DNA from: Hemerocallis citrina | Lineage: Eukaryota > Streptophyta > Magnoliopsida > Asparagales > Asphodelaceae | DNA length: 64,000 bases | Reading direction: 5' to 3' | NCBI GenBank assembly: GCA_017893485.1 | Contig: CM030362.1 | Span: 39,836,984 to 39,900,983, forward strand | Shown here: piece after piece, positions 1-10,565 of the stretch | Layout: every line of letters begins with the position of its first letter | Numbering within the stretch: the stretch's first letter is position 1 | Made by a program: the position numbers and the translations under genes | The notes under the pieces: generated by a model | What the model was told of the DNA's origin: nothing | Databases searched by the model: none | Seen by the model: the letters and a program-made list of their open reading frames with translations, nothing else

Positions 1-555
1 AAAAAACCAAAACCCATGTCGCGCCACACTCAATTCCGCACCCTACCGCACCCAATCGTACCTTATTTTATAATTTTAATTTAAATTAATGGGATACGTA
101 CCCTCACCCAGCCGCACCCGTGTCCAGTACGAGTCTGACTCGAGTGCGGGCGCCTCCATGAAGAGTCCATGCTTCCTAGCTCAGCACACATGCCCATCTC
201 CTTGAATACGTAACAACTAAAGAAAACCCAGTCATGTACTTCTAGAAAGAAAGTATTCACAGCATTACAAATGTTGTACAATGCTAATACTACTATCCTA
301 AGCATGGAATTGGTTGTTTTGAATTATCTGATTGGTTATCTGTTTAGTTATTTAATATTTCACAACTTATAGTGCCTTATGTCAATCAACTGATGTTCTA
401 TTCAGTGTTTCTTTCTGTTGAAATATTCTTATCTTTAACAATGTCAGTCCTTTAAGAATTTTTTTCAAATAGTACCTGCAAATATTTAATGTTTATAATT
501 ATTATTGTGTTCCTGATTATGTATCATTCATTTCTGGATTTATCTGCAATAAAAG
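1..555. other. Intron or upstream sequence, no exon recognised
   Basis: AT-rich sequence upstream of the first recognisable exon of the BADC-like gene. No open frame here resembles a plastid transit peptide, so the first exon(s) probably lie left of the window. A GC-richer, CCGCACCC-like patch at about 20-170 stands out from the AT-rich surroundings and could be a dispersed repeat. I see nothing else that can be supported. Confidence 0.4.
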
Positions 556-1428
556 AGAATGATGCTGACAAATTGGAAGAAAAACAAACTGAAAAGGATA
601 GCATCACACCAAGTTCACTCGAGGTTAGTATGTGTATATAGGTTTGATTCCATACTTTACATCAGACTGTGGAAGAAAATTTTGACAACATTGCAATCAT
701 TTGATGTACTTCAAAATTCGTGCACATGAGTGCACTAATAATCGACACAGATTTTAATGAATTTGCAAAATTTAAGTAAACAAGTGGTCAAAAACGTATT
801 AAATCTTCTTCCTAAAACCTTGTTAATCTCTCTCACACACACATGCTGATATATGCTGATAATCTTAAAACTTTCATAGTTAAAGCAGTTTTTCTGGTGA
901 ACAAACTATCTCTACTTAAAAGTAATGTACTCGTTATAAATGTTTCATATGTTGCAATGGTAATTGGGTAAGTGAAGATGATTTCAATACTCTTGTTATT
1001 TCGATCTTCCTTTCTTTACCGCTAATGACTCACTGATTTTCGTAGGTTAACTCTTTACTCAGTACTATATGCGATACAACTTCCATTGCAGAGTTTGAAT
1101 TGAAGGTAAATCATAGTGAAAGACGATTCACTAATTTCTTGGATTATGTTTACGAATGTTTAATTGTAATACAATGATACTTTGACTAGCTTGCTGGCTT
1201 TCGGGTATATGTCAAGAGAGACATAGTTGAGGAAAGTACTTCTACACCTTCTCCAAGCCCACCGAGCCCACTTTCAGAAGCGCAAACAAATGCTTCAAAT
1301 CAAACTCCGCATAATAGTGGGTCTGTATCATCAAGTTCATTAGCCATTTCCAAGCTAATACCTAGCATCCAGAGTGTTGTTGAGTCTGCATCTGATGAAG
1401 GATTTGTGATCCTTCAGTCGCCAAAGGT

Positions 1429-1489
<61 letters not shown>

Positions 1490-3284
1490 GCCTCGAGCCC
1501 GGATCTGGAATAAAAGATCCGAGCCCGAAAATATTAATACACTTATCCAATAAATAATAATATGCAGAGCTTCTAAATCCAATAAGTCATCAATTGATAA
1601 TCGTTCCCAGCGGAAGCTTATGTGAAACATTCCTTACATTTTATACATTTGAGATGCCCAATTTTTCAGTCCAATTAAAAAATCCCCAATTAATATATAT
1701 TTGGGGTATAGTGTGAGTGTGTGTGGCTACTGTCTTTTTTCTTTTTTTAAAGAAAGAAAAAAAAAACTTCGCTTCTAAAAAATTTCAGTGGAAAGGTTTT
1801 GTGTGTACTGATTTGAGCTTATAATGATGCAGGTTGGATTCTTTAGAAAGTCTCGTACCATCAAAGGGAAAAAAGCACCTCCATCGTGTCAAGAGGTAAT
1901 GGGAAGTAATTATGTGCAAACTTACCCCTAGCACCTGGTTGTGTGTAAACTTGGCTCTTATCCAGTTGCCATGTAAATAGAAGTAGTGGTGCCTCATGGA
2001 TATATAAGGCTAAATTAACAAGGATTGAATTCGTTGTATGGATCAAACTTACTCATTAAATCATTATAAGAATTTGACTTGTGGATAACTATTGTACCAG
2101 AGGCTAATGATGCAGATCATCAAGTGAAGATATAATTTATTTATGTTTCTAAATTCTCGAACATATGCCTGGTGTTGTCTACTAAATAGCTGTTAGCACA
2201 AAATTTTATTTCATATTAGATTAAATATTTCTTTTAGGGTTTTGAGGCACTTGGATTAGGTTAAATATTATGTGGATTTGTCGTGTTTCACACTCTGATT
2301 TGTCTCCTTAGGTTAACCTAGGAGAGTTTTGAGTATTTCTCCATGGTTGTATGAGCTTAAATTGCATTGCCAATAAATACTTTTTTTATATTTGTGAAGC
2401 CCTTTGTTATTTGTAGTTTCTTTGGCTAGGAATTCATACTAATTAATTAGGTTGATGTCAGGTTTACAGTTGGTGATATTTTTCTTCTTCATATTCGTCA
2501 TGGAAATTTTACTCCATAGTCACAACAAAATTGATGTAAAATTTTAAATTTCTTAGACGATAATATTGATGATTGATCGAGTTAAATATTACTTGCTAAG
2601 TTACATTAGGGGTTGTTTGAATTATGTATCTGACATATTGAGTAAAATCAGAGAGCTCGATTATAGGGTTATTTGTGATATTTACTGTTCATGTGCACAA
2701 TTTAGTGAAAAGAGTTGTTGGGGATTATGATTTTGTTTGCCTGAAAGGTTGGCACTTATTACTCGATAAAAACCTTATGAGATTATTGTTTGGTTTAACT
2801 ATGATGATCTTTTCTTTCCTTCAATATATATATATATTTTTTAAATTATAAGATTTTGTTTGTAATGCTTCTGTCTATTCAATCTTGGCAGAAACAAGAA
2901 GTGAAGGAGGGCCAAGTTCTTTGTTTTATTGAACAGTTAGGTTCGGAGATTCCAATCGAGGTATGTTTCAGTGTTAGAACTAGACAATATTCTTGTTTAC
3001 CCACATTTAATAATAAAAAAAAAATACTCTGTTGGTTCACATGCCGTTTACCTATTTCAGTCTGATGTTTCTGGAGAGATTATCAAGATACTAAGAAAAG
3101 ATGGCGGTAAGTATTTAGAATTCTGACCTAACATTCAGTTATTTACTTATTGGACATTGTACGATATTTATTGTTTTAATCATATACAAATATGTACACA
3201 ATCCTCTTTACAGAACCTGTTGGATATGGAGATGCTCTCATTGCGATACTTCCTTCTTTTCCTGGAATAAAGAAACTTCAATAG
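556..3284 (+). CDS. BADC-like biotin/lipoyl attachment domain protein, 5' partial
   Basis: Seven exons can be joined in frame: about 556-623, 1046-1105, 1190-1426, 1833-1895, 2892-2960, 3061-3106 and 3214-3284 (stop TAG 3282-3284). The protein has a conserved ICDTTSIAEFELK / LAGFRVYVKRD block, a Ser/Pro-rich linker, then the lipoyl-like fold with KEGQVLCFIEQLGSEIPIE, SDVSGEIIKILRKDG and GYGDALIAILPSF. In true BCCP the hairpin carries the biotinylated Lys in a C(I/V)(V/I)EAMK(L/M)-type motif. Here the equivalent is CFIEQLGSEI, without that Lys, as in plant BADC proteins, which are non-biotinylated negative regulators of plastid acetyl-CoA carboxylase. Assignment to this BADC/At3g15690-like group is from recalled family motifs. 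The transit peptide exon is not in the window. A 3' UTR intron is likely, because CCAGGTATT at 3285 and TCAGGTATT near 3643 look like its edges. Exon 1 start is uncertain by a few bases. Confidence 0.82.
1432..1487. repeat. (CT)n microsatellite beside a 5' splice site
   Basis: About 28 CT units start only five bases into the intron that follows the exon ending at 1426. The 5' splice site reads AAAG|GTTCCC, already a weak donor beyond the GT. The tract is polypyrimidine on the sense strand. Arg/Glu open frames on the opposite strand are translation artefacts of this repeat. Confidence 0.95.
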
Positions 3285-4488
3285 CCAGGTATTCCGTGAT
3301 TCACTAATTTTTTTAGCAGATGTGGACAGAATTCAAGGTGTTCCAGGATATTCATCTTTTAGTACATTAAGAACATAATCCAGTTATGTGATTTTCCTTA
3401 TACAAGGGGGAAAATTGAAAAATGGAAAAGATAAAAATTTGCTATTATAAATTTTATCAAATCTGAGACCTCGATAAATTTGAGCCTAGATAGTGTCTTT
3501 CATTAATCCTAAGATCATAGTTTGACAACTTCCAAATCACCCCAATTACTTAGTTTCTTTGTGGACTTCTGTATCAAAGTTAGCAAACATTGCCCCAAGA
3601 CATTGACCGAAATGCCTTAATCTACAATTTTGTTTTGGATGTCAGGTATTGGTAAAGTTGTACAAGATTGTTGCTTATGATGAATCTCGAGCTCAAGTAT
3701 CCATCTTTGCTCCAAGCGGAGCTTGCATACGCTATTGTTGGATGCTACTTTACTGTGCGAGTATGGTTCTTTGATGTGTCTTGAAGTCCTGTACCTGTAA
3801 TGTTTTACATCCAATAGAGCTTTTCTACAATTTTGTTAAATTTGAATTATATTTTAGCTAAAATATTTAGGTTCAATTCAATTCCTTTCTACTGTAATTT
3901 AAAAAAAAGATTCTTCTGTGTGCTTTTAATTTACAAATAAGGTTTTTCTATTTATACCAGAACCTGTGCATCCCATTAACCTCGTGCTCGCACTGTAATT
4001 GTTCGAAGCATTAGTAAGGACGTTAGAACGTGGAAATGGGACAGTTCAGTTGAATATTCTGTGGGATTGATGTCCTGATGTATAGTTGCTTAATGAGATC
4101 GATGTCCAGACTTGTCTTGAAGTTGTCAAATGTTTATTAATCTAGTATGTTCGGAAATCCAACAAGTGTCGATGCAAAATAGCTTAGTCATTCAGTGTTT
4201 AGTGTCGAGCAAGGATTGTGCAATTGCGTAGAATTTCGTGCCAAATCATCTGACAGCTCGTCCTGGCACGACAAACTCTGAAGCATGGCCAATGCAGAAG
4301 GATTCTCTAAATACCAAAAAAGGCTGATACAAAGGTGTTGGGCTGGACCCTTGGGCCTCTTTACTGTGCCATACTAGAGAAACGGGCTATTGAATGAGTT
4401 TGACCCTTAACATACAAATTTTGAACCTTGACTCCATTCTTCCTATAATAAATTCTAAGCTTCTCTCTCTCTCTCTCCTCCTCAGATT
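3285..4488. other. 3' UTR of the BADC-like gene and intergenic region
   Basis: The stretch 3645-3835 looks like a spliced 3' UTR exon followed by a T-rich, A-rich polyadenylation-like region. From 3840 to 4488 no gene is recognisable. The last part is CT-rich (4460-4480), as expected for the core promoter or 5' UTR of the gene starting at 4584. Confidence 0.4.
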
Positions 4489-4568
4489 TTCTCTCTCTAC
4501 ATATCTTGATACTCCAAGAATCAATCCATTCTCTCTCTACATTTCTTGATACTCCAAGAATTAATTGA
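4489..4568 (+). repeat. Tandem duplication of 40 bp in the 5' leader
   Basis: Two adjacent copies, 4489-4528 and 4529-4568, share TTCTCTCTCTACAT and TCTTGATACTCCAAGAAT with few differences. They lie 15 bp upstream of the ATG at 4584, so they are probably in the 5' UTR or core promoter, doubling a pyrimidine patch. Confidence 0.85.
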
Positions 4569-4583
4569 TCATATCCCTCAATA

Positions 4584-7500
4584 ATGGGGCGAAAAAGTAA
4601 GCCCAAGCAGAACAAGAAGAAGCCTAATCAACAGCCCACCACCACCACCACCACCACCACTTCCCAAAACCAACCAGGTCAAGGATATGACAAACCCCGC
4701 ATCACTCTCTTCACCGACGCCCCAGAATCTATCCAAAAAAAGATCCAAGAACGGGCCCAAAAAGTCCAAGATTCCAAGGAAGCCCGGCCCGAAAACTACA
4801 CCCCAAGCCCAATTCAAGAATACTACCCCTACGCAGCTGCCAAAACTCTCAAAAAATTTCTGGAAGACCTCGCCCAAAAGAAATCATCCACCTCCTCAAA
4901 AACCGTGCGCGATTACCTCAACACCCGTGTCTCAGGCGACAATCTCCGATTCCAAATCTTTAACAATCAAAATCTGAAGCAGATTCCTGGCGTTCCCCAA
5001 GATTCCCTCAAGATTCTCCTCGAAGCCCTCGATTCCATCGGCGATTCTTCTTTCCATTTCTGGGAATGCTGCAATTGTAAACAGCCGTTTCTTGATTCCG
5101 ACACCTTCATCGCCCATGCCAAAGAGTTCCACTTGCCTAAAATCGATGACGTCAGCCGTTCCTTCTTGCCCCATGTCGTCGTCGACCAAGATTGGGTGGA
5201 GGAGTTCTTTGATCTTGGCAGTTGGAAACCCGAAGTTGCACTCGAGGTGTTGGGTGAAATGCCCGACGGGGAATTCACTGTCATCGACCTCGCGAGTTTG
5301 AACCTTGAGAATCTGGACCCTAGCTATTTGGAACCCGGGATGGAATTTCAGTTGTTGGTTAAAGAGCACACGATGCAAGTTCGTGTTGTCGAGGTTGCGA
5401 GTTTGGATGCTGATTTTTTAAAGAAAAGAGATGCAGTTCTTGAAAGTGTTAAGAAGTATCAACGAATATATAGAGTTATAGTCCAGGAAAAATGCCTGTC
5501 GATACATGCGAAGGGCGTGCTTATGGGGTACACTTTGAAGCATATCTGCAAGGAGAGGATTCTGCTTCTGGGTGGTAGTGAAGGGATGGACGGATCTTTG
5601 AGGTTTGTCGGGGTTTCGCAGCTTGAGAAGATTGAGAAGTTTTTAGAGAAGGTACTGGAGAAAAATTATACAGTAGAATCTGATGCTGAAAAAGATTCTT
5701 TAGAGATTGGTTATCCTGATGCAGAGAGTGTTAAGGTAGTCGAGGAGTGGTGGGAGTTTGTTTTTCGAGCTGAGAATAATCTCGTTGTGGATTTACAGTT
5801 GCTTTGTGAGACATTGGGGCATGAATCAGAGGAGCCCAATGTGGATGAGATTGTGGATTGGTTGTACACGTTCCCACCACGTGCGCGTTTCAAGTGTTTG
5901 GCGATGCAGGACTGGGAAAAGGAGAGGAAAACAAGGAGAGATATGGGTGAGATGATTGTGAAGTCGATTAAACAGGAGTTTGAGTACGTGATATATTACT
6001 GTAAAAATAAGTCTGAGCATTTGAATAGCTGTAAAGCTTTCGAGAGGTTCCATCAAGAAACCCAGAAGGAAGAGAGATCGGGCGTTGAAGGACTACTGAG
6101 TGAATTTCAAAATTTAGGCAAAGTAATACTTGGTTCTGGCGCGATTGTAGATAATGACTTGGCATCAGCCTTCAGAGCAGTTGTTATTTTAATGAGGTCT
6201 CTGAGGGAATCTAATGACAACGATCCCTCAGTTGTAATGAGTCTGAAAAGAGAAGTTTCGAGAGCACTAGAATTGATGGATGTAGAGGTTAGCTGGTTTG
6301 ATGTAAATATCATGAAGCATATTGCCAAACTTAGGGAGTTAAAGCTAAAACTCATCCATGCCTGTTTCGTGGATTATCTTCCAGCTCTTGTGCCAATTGT
6401 GCAGACTTACTTACGGGTTTGTCATTTTTTATCAAATTATCTCTTTTATGCTTGATCCAATTTTTATCAATCATTCCATATTGTAATATCATGAGCTTGC
6501 AGGAAACCTTGGAGATATCTGAAGCTTCATCTGAAGAACATGAGAGTGGTGATGGCTCAAACTTACGTGAAACTGATCATCCTCTGAAAGAGGACGAAAA
6601 GGTTCATTCTCTGTCATGTTTATATCTGATCCAATTAAATGAATGTTTATTTATCTGACAATTTTCTTGAATGTTTTGCAGGAAAGTGATTCTGGTGAGG
6701 AGCCTGTAATGCAAGATGAGACTTCTAAACTGTATGTAGCTTTTCCTCTTACATCATCATATTGTTTCATACTGTAGCAGTATCTTCTAGTTACAATGGT
6801 TGAAAGAATGATTGTATTTGTGCTTGAGTGGTAAAATTGACCTTTGCGATTAGAAAAATCAAATATATTTAAATGATTTTATTACCCAGATTTTAGGCTA
6901 ATGAAGAATTTTTCTAAGTTTGAACTCTGGTCTTCATATATGCTGGTGGTTATTTTGTAACTGTAATCTATAAAATTCACGAAATTTGTTTATCTTAAGT
7001 CAGATACAGTGTATGAGGTCATCTTAACATATCAATAACTAATGCTTCTGTAAAAAAACTAAATTTTATGCTTTAGATCTTTTATCTTAAAGGGGGGCCT
7101 TATCTATTAAAATTTCCTTTCTTTTTGTTTCTCCTCTTTACAGAACATTTATGTATGTATCTTTCTGTAAAAAATTTACCATATTTTATGTGACAGTTGC
7201 TTGAAGGAAAAAGAAGGGGATCATGGACTTAAAAGTGACATGGAGAAAGAGGCAAGGCTTCCCTCAAATATAGACTCTATGGATGAAGGGTCTTCCTCAG
7301 GTGGGATTCGAAGTTTCCATTTATTTTATTGACATGCAAGCATTTTTTTGCATTAAATTGCATTTCCTATCTTCTCTGTGCTATTATCACAATTACAATT
7401 GAACTTTCTTTAATTCATGGTATTTTCTGAAATTGTCCCCATATAAAGTTGTGCTACATTGTATAATTGTATGCATTAGCAAGTTGATGTGTTATGGATA

Positions 7501-8014
7501 AGGGGCTAGGATAATTGAGAATTTTGAGGTGGATGAATGGCAAACAGTAAAAGTGGAGATAAGAAATGATGCATCCCAAGAAATGGAGCAACGACTAGTA
7601 TGAACCTAACCAAGACGATGAATAAGTATTTATTTTGATAATGGAGATGGTCTTAGCTGAGTTGTTTGAGAATAAGATTTCGTGTGTTCAAGATTTGCAA
7701 TAAAGGTATTATGTTGCTGTTGTTGTGGAAAGCTCAAGTGTACAAGCATTTTCTAATTGTTCAATTATGGGCAGCCTAGATGAAGATATGGTTGTCTCAG
7801 CATTTTTGGTTCTTTTATGAGCAATGCTGGCCTAGAATTTGCATACATACATATTTCTCTTCACAAGCTTAAAAAAGTGTCACCTGTACTTTCTCCAGAT
7901 ATACCTGAACTTCAAGATGAACTTCAAGATGATTATGAGGATCATAGGAACGATGAATTAAGAAATTATAAGCTACTTTTATTAATTCATGTTTTTACTG
8001 CCACAGTTCACGCG
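4584..8014 (+). CDS. DUF629 / ubiquitin C-terminal hydrolase-related protein
   Basis: The large first exon (4584-6416, 611 codons) starts at ATG 4584. Three small exons follow with good GT-AG sites and preserved frame: 6503-6601, 6682-6731, 7197-7300. A further possible exon is 7899-8014. The N-terminus is basic with a poly-Thr run (residues 19-26). A C2H2-like finger lies near residues 160-184 (CCNCKQPF...HAKEFH), followed by a WVEEFFDLGSWKP motif; this finger plus a Trp-rich region is typical of plant DUF629 proteins annotated as ubiquitin carboxyl-terminal hydrolase-related. The small exons encode a very acidic, Ser/Glu-rich linker. Family members often continue into a UCH/USP catalytic domain (Cys box, His box). 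No such domain is visible here, so the protein is either a short form or truncated. If exon 7899-8014 is used, the next splice acceptor gives CAA CGG TAG and the protein stops at once; if it is skipped, the frame runs into the eIF4E-like segment. Confidence 0.75.
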
Positions 8015-8324
8015 GTATGATAATTATTGTTTCAAATATTGGTTGATACCATGATGTTCTGGCAAAATCGTAGTTTGCTTATCAATAGCAATCACAATCA
8101 ATATCTGATCCTGATAACTAGTTTTTTCTGAACTTTGAACAAATGTTAATTAGATTACGGTCATTATGTCAAATAAATTTCTTTATTCATTGACAAGAGA
8201 TGTTTTTCTGAAATAAATCATTTTGATCCATATGACAAGAGATGCTGCTGTCAACATAATTAAATGAAGTCAAAGCATTCAGGTCTTTAGTATTAAGTAT
8301 TAACACTCTTAATATTTTTTGTAG

Positions 8325-8875
8325 CAACGGTAGAAGGAATGAAAGCAGCGGAATCACAGAGGCCAGTGAACTTGAGGGACAAACTCGCAAATCGAGATAC
8401 CTCGCAGTCGGCACCCAATTTGCTGCAGCCCAAATGGAACAGCTCGTTCATCCACAATTCCTCCACCATTGAAGACTTTTGGGCGCTCTACGATAATGTG
8501 CGTCACCCAAGCAAGTTCCCTGTGGGAGCAGAATTCTATTGTTTTAAACATGGAATAGCTCCCATGCCGGAGGATCCAGTGTGTGCATATGGAGGGAAGT
8601 GGATCTTAAGTTGTTCCAGAGGGAATGCTGATACATGGTGGACTGACACTCTGTCAGCTCTTATTCACGAGCAGTTTGACGACAGCAATTATATTTGTGG
8701 GGCAATTGTCAGTGTCGAAGAGGAGCAGGAAAAGATTTCCATATGGACAAAACATGGTTGGGATGAAGGCCGTCAGTTGAGGATTGGAAAGCAGTGGAAA
8801 TGGTTTTTGGGTTACAAGGACATTATCAGCTACGTACTTCAAGATGATGATGCGAAGAGTCTCTATCAAGTGTGA
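8325..8875 (+). CDS. eIF4E-like segment, intronless, possibly 3' exon of the DUF629 gene
   Basis: Open from the splice acceptor at 8324 through ATG 8339 to TGA 8873-8875 (178 residues from the ATG). It matches plant eIF4E: TIEDFWALYDNVRHPSKF, VGAEFYCFKHGI, EDPVCAYGGKW, HEQFDDSNYICGAIV, KISIWTKHG and IGKQWKWFL. Plant eIF4E genes carry several introns inside this region; none is present, so a retrocopy origin is likely. The HPLEHSWTFWFD block that opens the core in true eIF4E is missing. Of the three cap-stacking or cap-contact Trp positions, the first (PKW, residue 33) and third (SIWTK) are kept. The middle one, normally K-W-E-D, is M-P-E-D: Pro77, codon CCG 8567-8569. The adjacent cap-contacting Glu is kept. 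The C-terminal RNAKNRY-like tail is absent. It may be the last exon of the upstream gene, a separate retrogene, or a pseudogene. Cap binding is doubtful. Confidence 0.75.
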
Positions 8876-9059
8876 TGTTCTCTTGTTCTTGAACCAATAT
8901 AGCATACCACCTACTCTTCTTGTTAGGAAATCTCTTAGTAACAGATAAGCATAGTTTTGGTGAGCTACAGGGATCTTTCCTTCAATTGCATTATAGAAAA
9001 TGGAATATGGAACCTTCAATGTATGCCTACATTTTTTTTAACCATTCAATTCTATACTT

Positions 9060-9137
9060 GAGCTAATTAGCTATCTGACCCACTTTCTGAAAATATTTGG
9101 CGAAACCACCCAGTTTGAAAAATGTTTAGTGAAATGA
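9060..9137 (+). repeat. Left terminal inverted repeat of the MULE-type block
   Basis: It reads GAGCTAATTAGCTATCTGAC, then CCCACTTTCTGAAAATATTT and a second degenerate copy of the same about 36-bp phrase (CCACCCAGTTTGAAAAATG). It pairs with 21712-21791 on the other strand at roughly 65-70% by eye. The left 9-bp target copy is 9051-9059. Confidence 0.6.
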
Positions 9138-9502
9138 ACTAGTTCTTAATTAAATTTCTATAGTATACTTCCTATAATACTTTCTATAGGATGTGTGATC
9201 TTTTATTAAATTCTAAAGGTATGTTTTTCAATTTTAGTATAATTTCTAGTTTTATTATTAAAATTTTGTTTTCTATTCTATAACTTATAAATTAGTGATT
9301 AATTTAAAGAAAATTACAGAAATTAAGTAAAAATTATTTACTCTGGACTGGCTTTGATATCAACTTGGGTTGCGAAGCGTGAAATAACCTGAAAAATAGA
9401 ATTAAACAGAGTATCAAAAAACTTCAATAATCTGCAAAATAATATTCTTCTAAATAATGTGTATTGTCTATCTCAAAAATATTAAAGTTATCAGGCATGA
9501 GT

Positions 9503-9958
9503 TCAATATTTCTCATAGATTCTGTCTCTCTCAGATATTTCACTACTACTATCATATGAGGGTTCTTCATATGAGGGTTCTTCGAGTTCTTTCATAAGTC
9601 CATTTCCTTCTCCAATATGTTCATTTTCTTCTAGAAATTGTCTATATGTTGTTGTAGGACTCCAGATATAACTACTCAATTCACCATTTTCATAAAATAA
9701 TAAAGATTTTTCATAAAAAGTTTGATCATCAATTATTTGGATATTTGTATTGCTAGTTTTTCCAGGATTTATTTGATTTATTGTTATAATTATTACTCGT
9801 TGTATACTAAAGAAGAATAATTTGAATTCATAAAAATTATTCATGCTTGTTACTCTATGAGGATAATAAACATAAAAAACTAGTATTCTATCACTTCCTT
9901 GATAATTAATCATTAATTCAAAAATTTCTGAGCCAATACTGAAACCATTATTATCCAT
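9503..9958 (-). pseudogene. Pararetroviral 3' ORF fragment
   Basis: A 151-residue open frame in the 3' part of the viral sequence, with an acidic C-terminus containing a repeated EEPSY unit (two direct copies at about 9555-9585). It has no recognised catalytic motif. Position suggests the C-terminal part of the viroplasmin/transactivator region, but I cannot confirm the family from the sequence. Confidence 0.4.
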
Positions 9959-10097
9959 TAGTTCTTTTTGGCAACAATTATAAAATCAGGAGTAGAGAGA
10001 GATTTCTAAGGATACCCTAAAAAGCAAAACAAAACGGCCCATCATGCTTTCCGACCTAGTTAAACCTTTTTGAGCTGCTCTGTACCAGTTACTACCA

Positions 10098-10561
10098 GTG
10101 GATAAAATATCCCTGGTATGCACCCCGATTTCAGTGCTCCTTTTACGTTCCTCCCATCGCAGGATTACTATGCTCTCAAGAGAGCTTTATCTGAAAGATA
10201 CGTCTGAAACAACTAGTAGCACTTCGATACAATTTTGGTTGCTCACAATACATTGTTATAAATACCGTAGCTCTTCTTTCTGGGATCAGTTTTTCAAATT
10301 CTTCATTTTTATATGGTATAATATTGGTTGCTCCAAAAATGATTTGTGTATTCATCCCTATCTTTATAATATGTTCAGCTGGTAGTTCTTCATCATCTTC
10401 AAGGAATTCTGAAATAGCTGAAAATACCCGATATATATTTTGGATGCCTTTGTAAGACCAAAATAACTCTTAGCAGATTTATATACTTCTTTTGGTAACT
10501 GGCTAAGTTCTTCACATTCTCGAGATGGGCATATGCAGTGGATAAGTCCTTTTTCGAACAA
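10098..10561 (-). pseudogene. Viroplasmin/TAV-like fragment of the pararetrovirus
   Basis: The open frame 10364-10561 begins with FEKGLIHCICPSRECEELSQ. After a small frameshift near 10400 it continues as about 70 acidic to mixed residues down to about 10180 (GMNTQIIFGATNIIPYK). A GLI-x-IY-like start and a KA-x-IYI strand are reminiscent of caulimovirid transactivator/viroplasmin proteins, and the location after pol fits. Assignment is by position and weak motif only. The frame is interrupted at its 5' side by the LTR-like insertion starting at 10566. Confidence 0.4.
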
Positions 10562-10565
10562 TACT

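Noticed and set aside
1355..1630. Minus-strand open frames rich in Arg-Glu
   Set aside because: They are translations of the (CT)n microsatellite in an intron.
4578..4877. Minus-strand Gly-rich frame over the DUF629 start
   Set aside because: Antisense of the poly-Thr codons and the coding exon.
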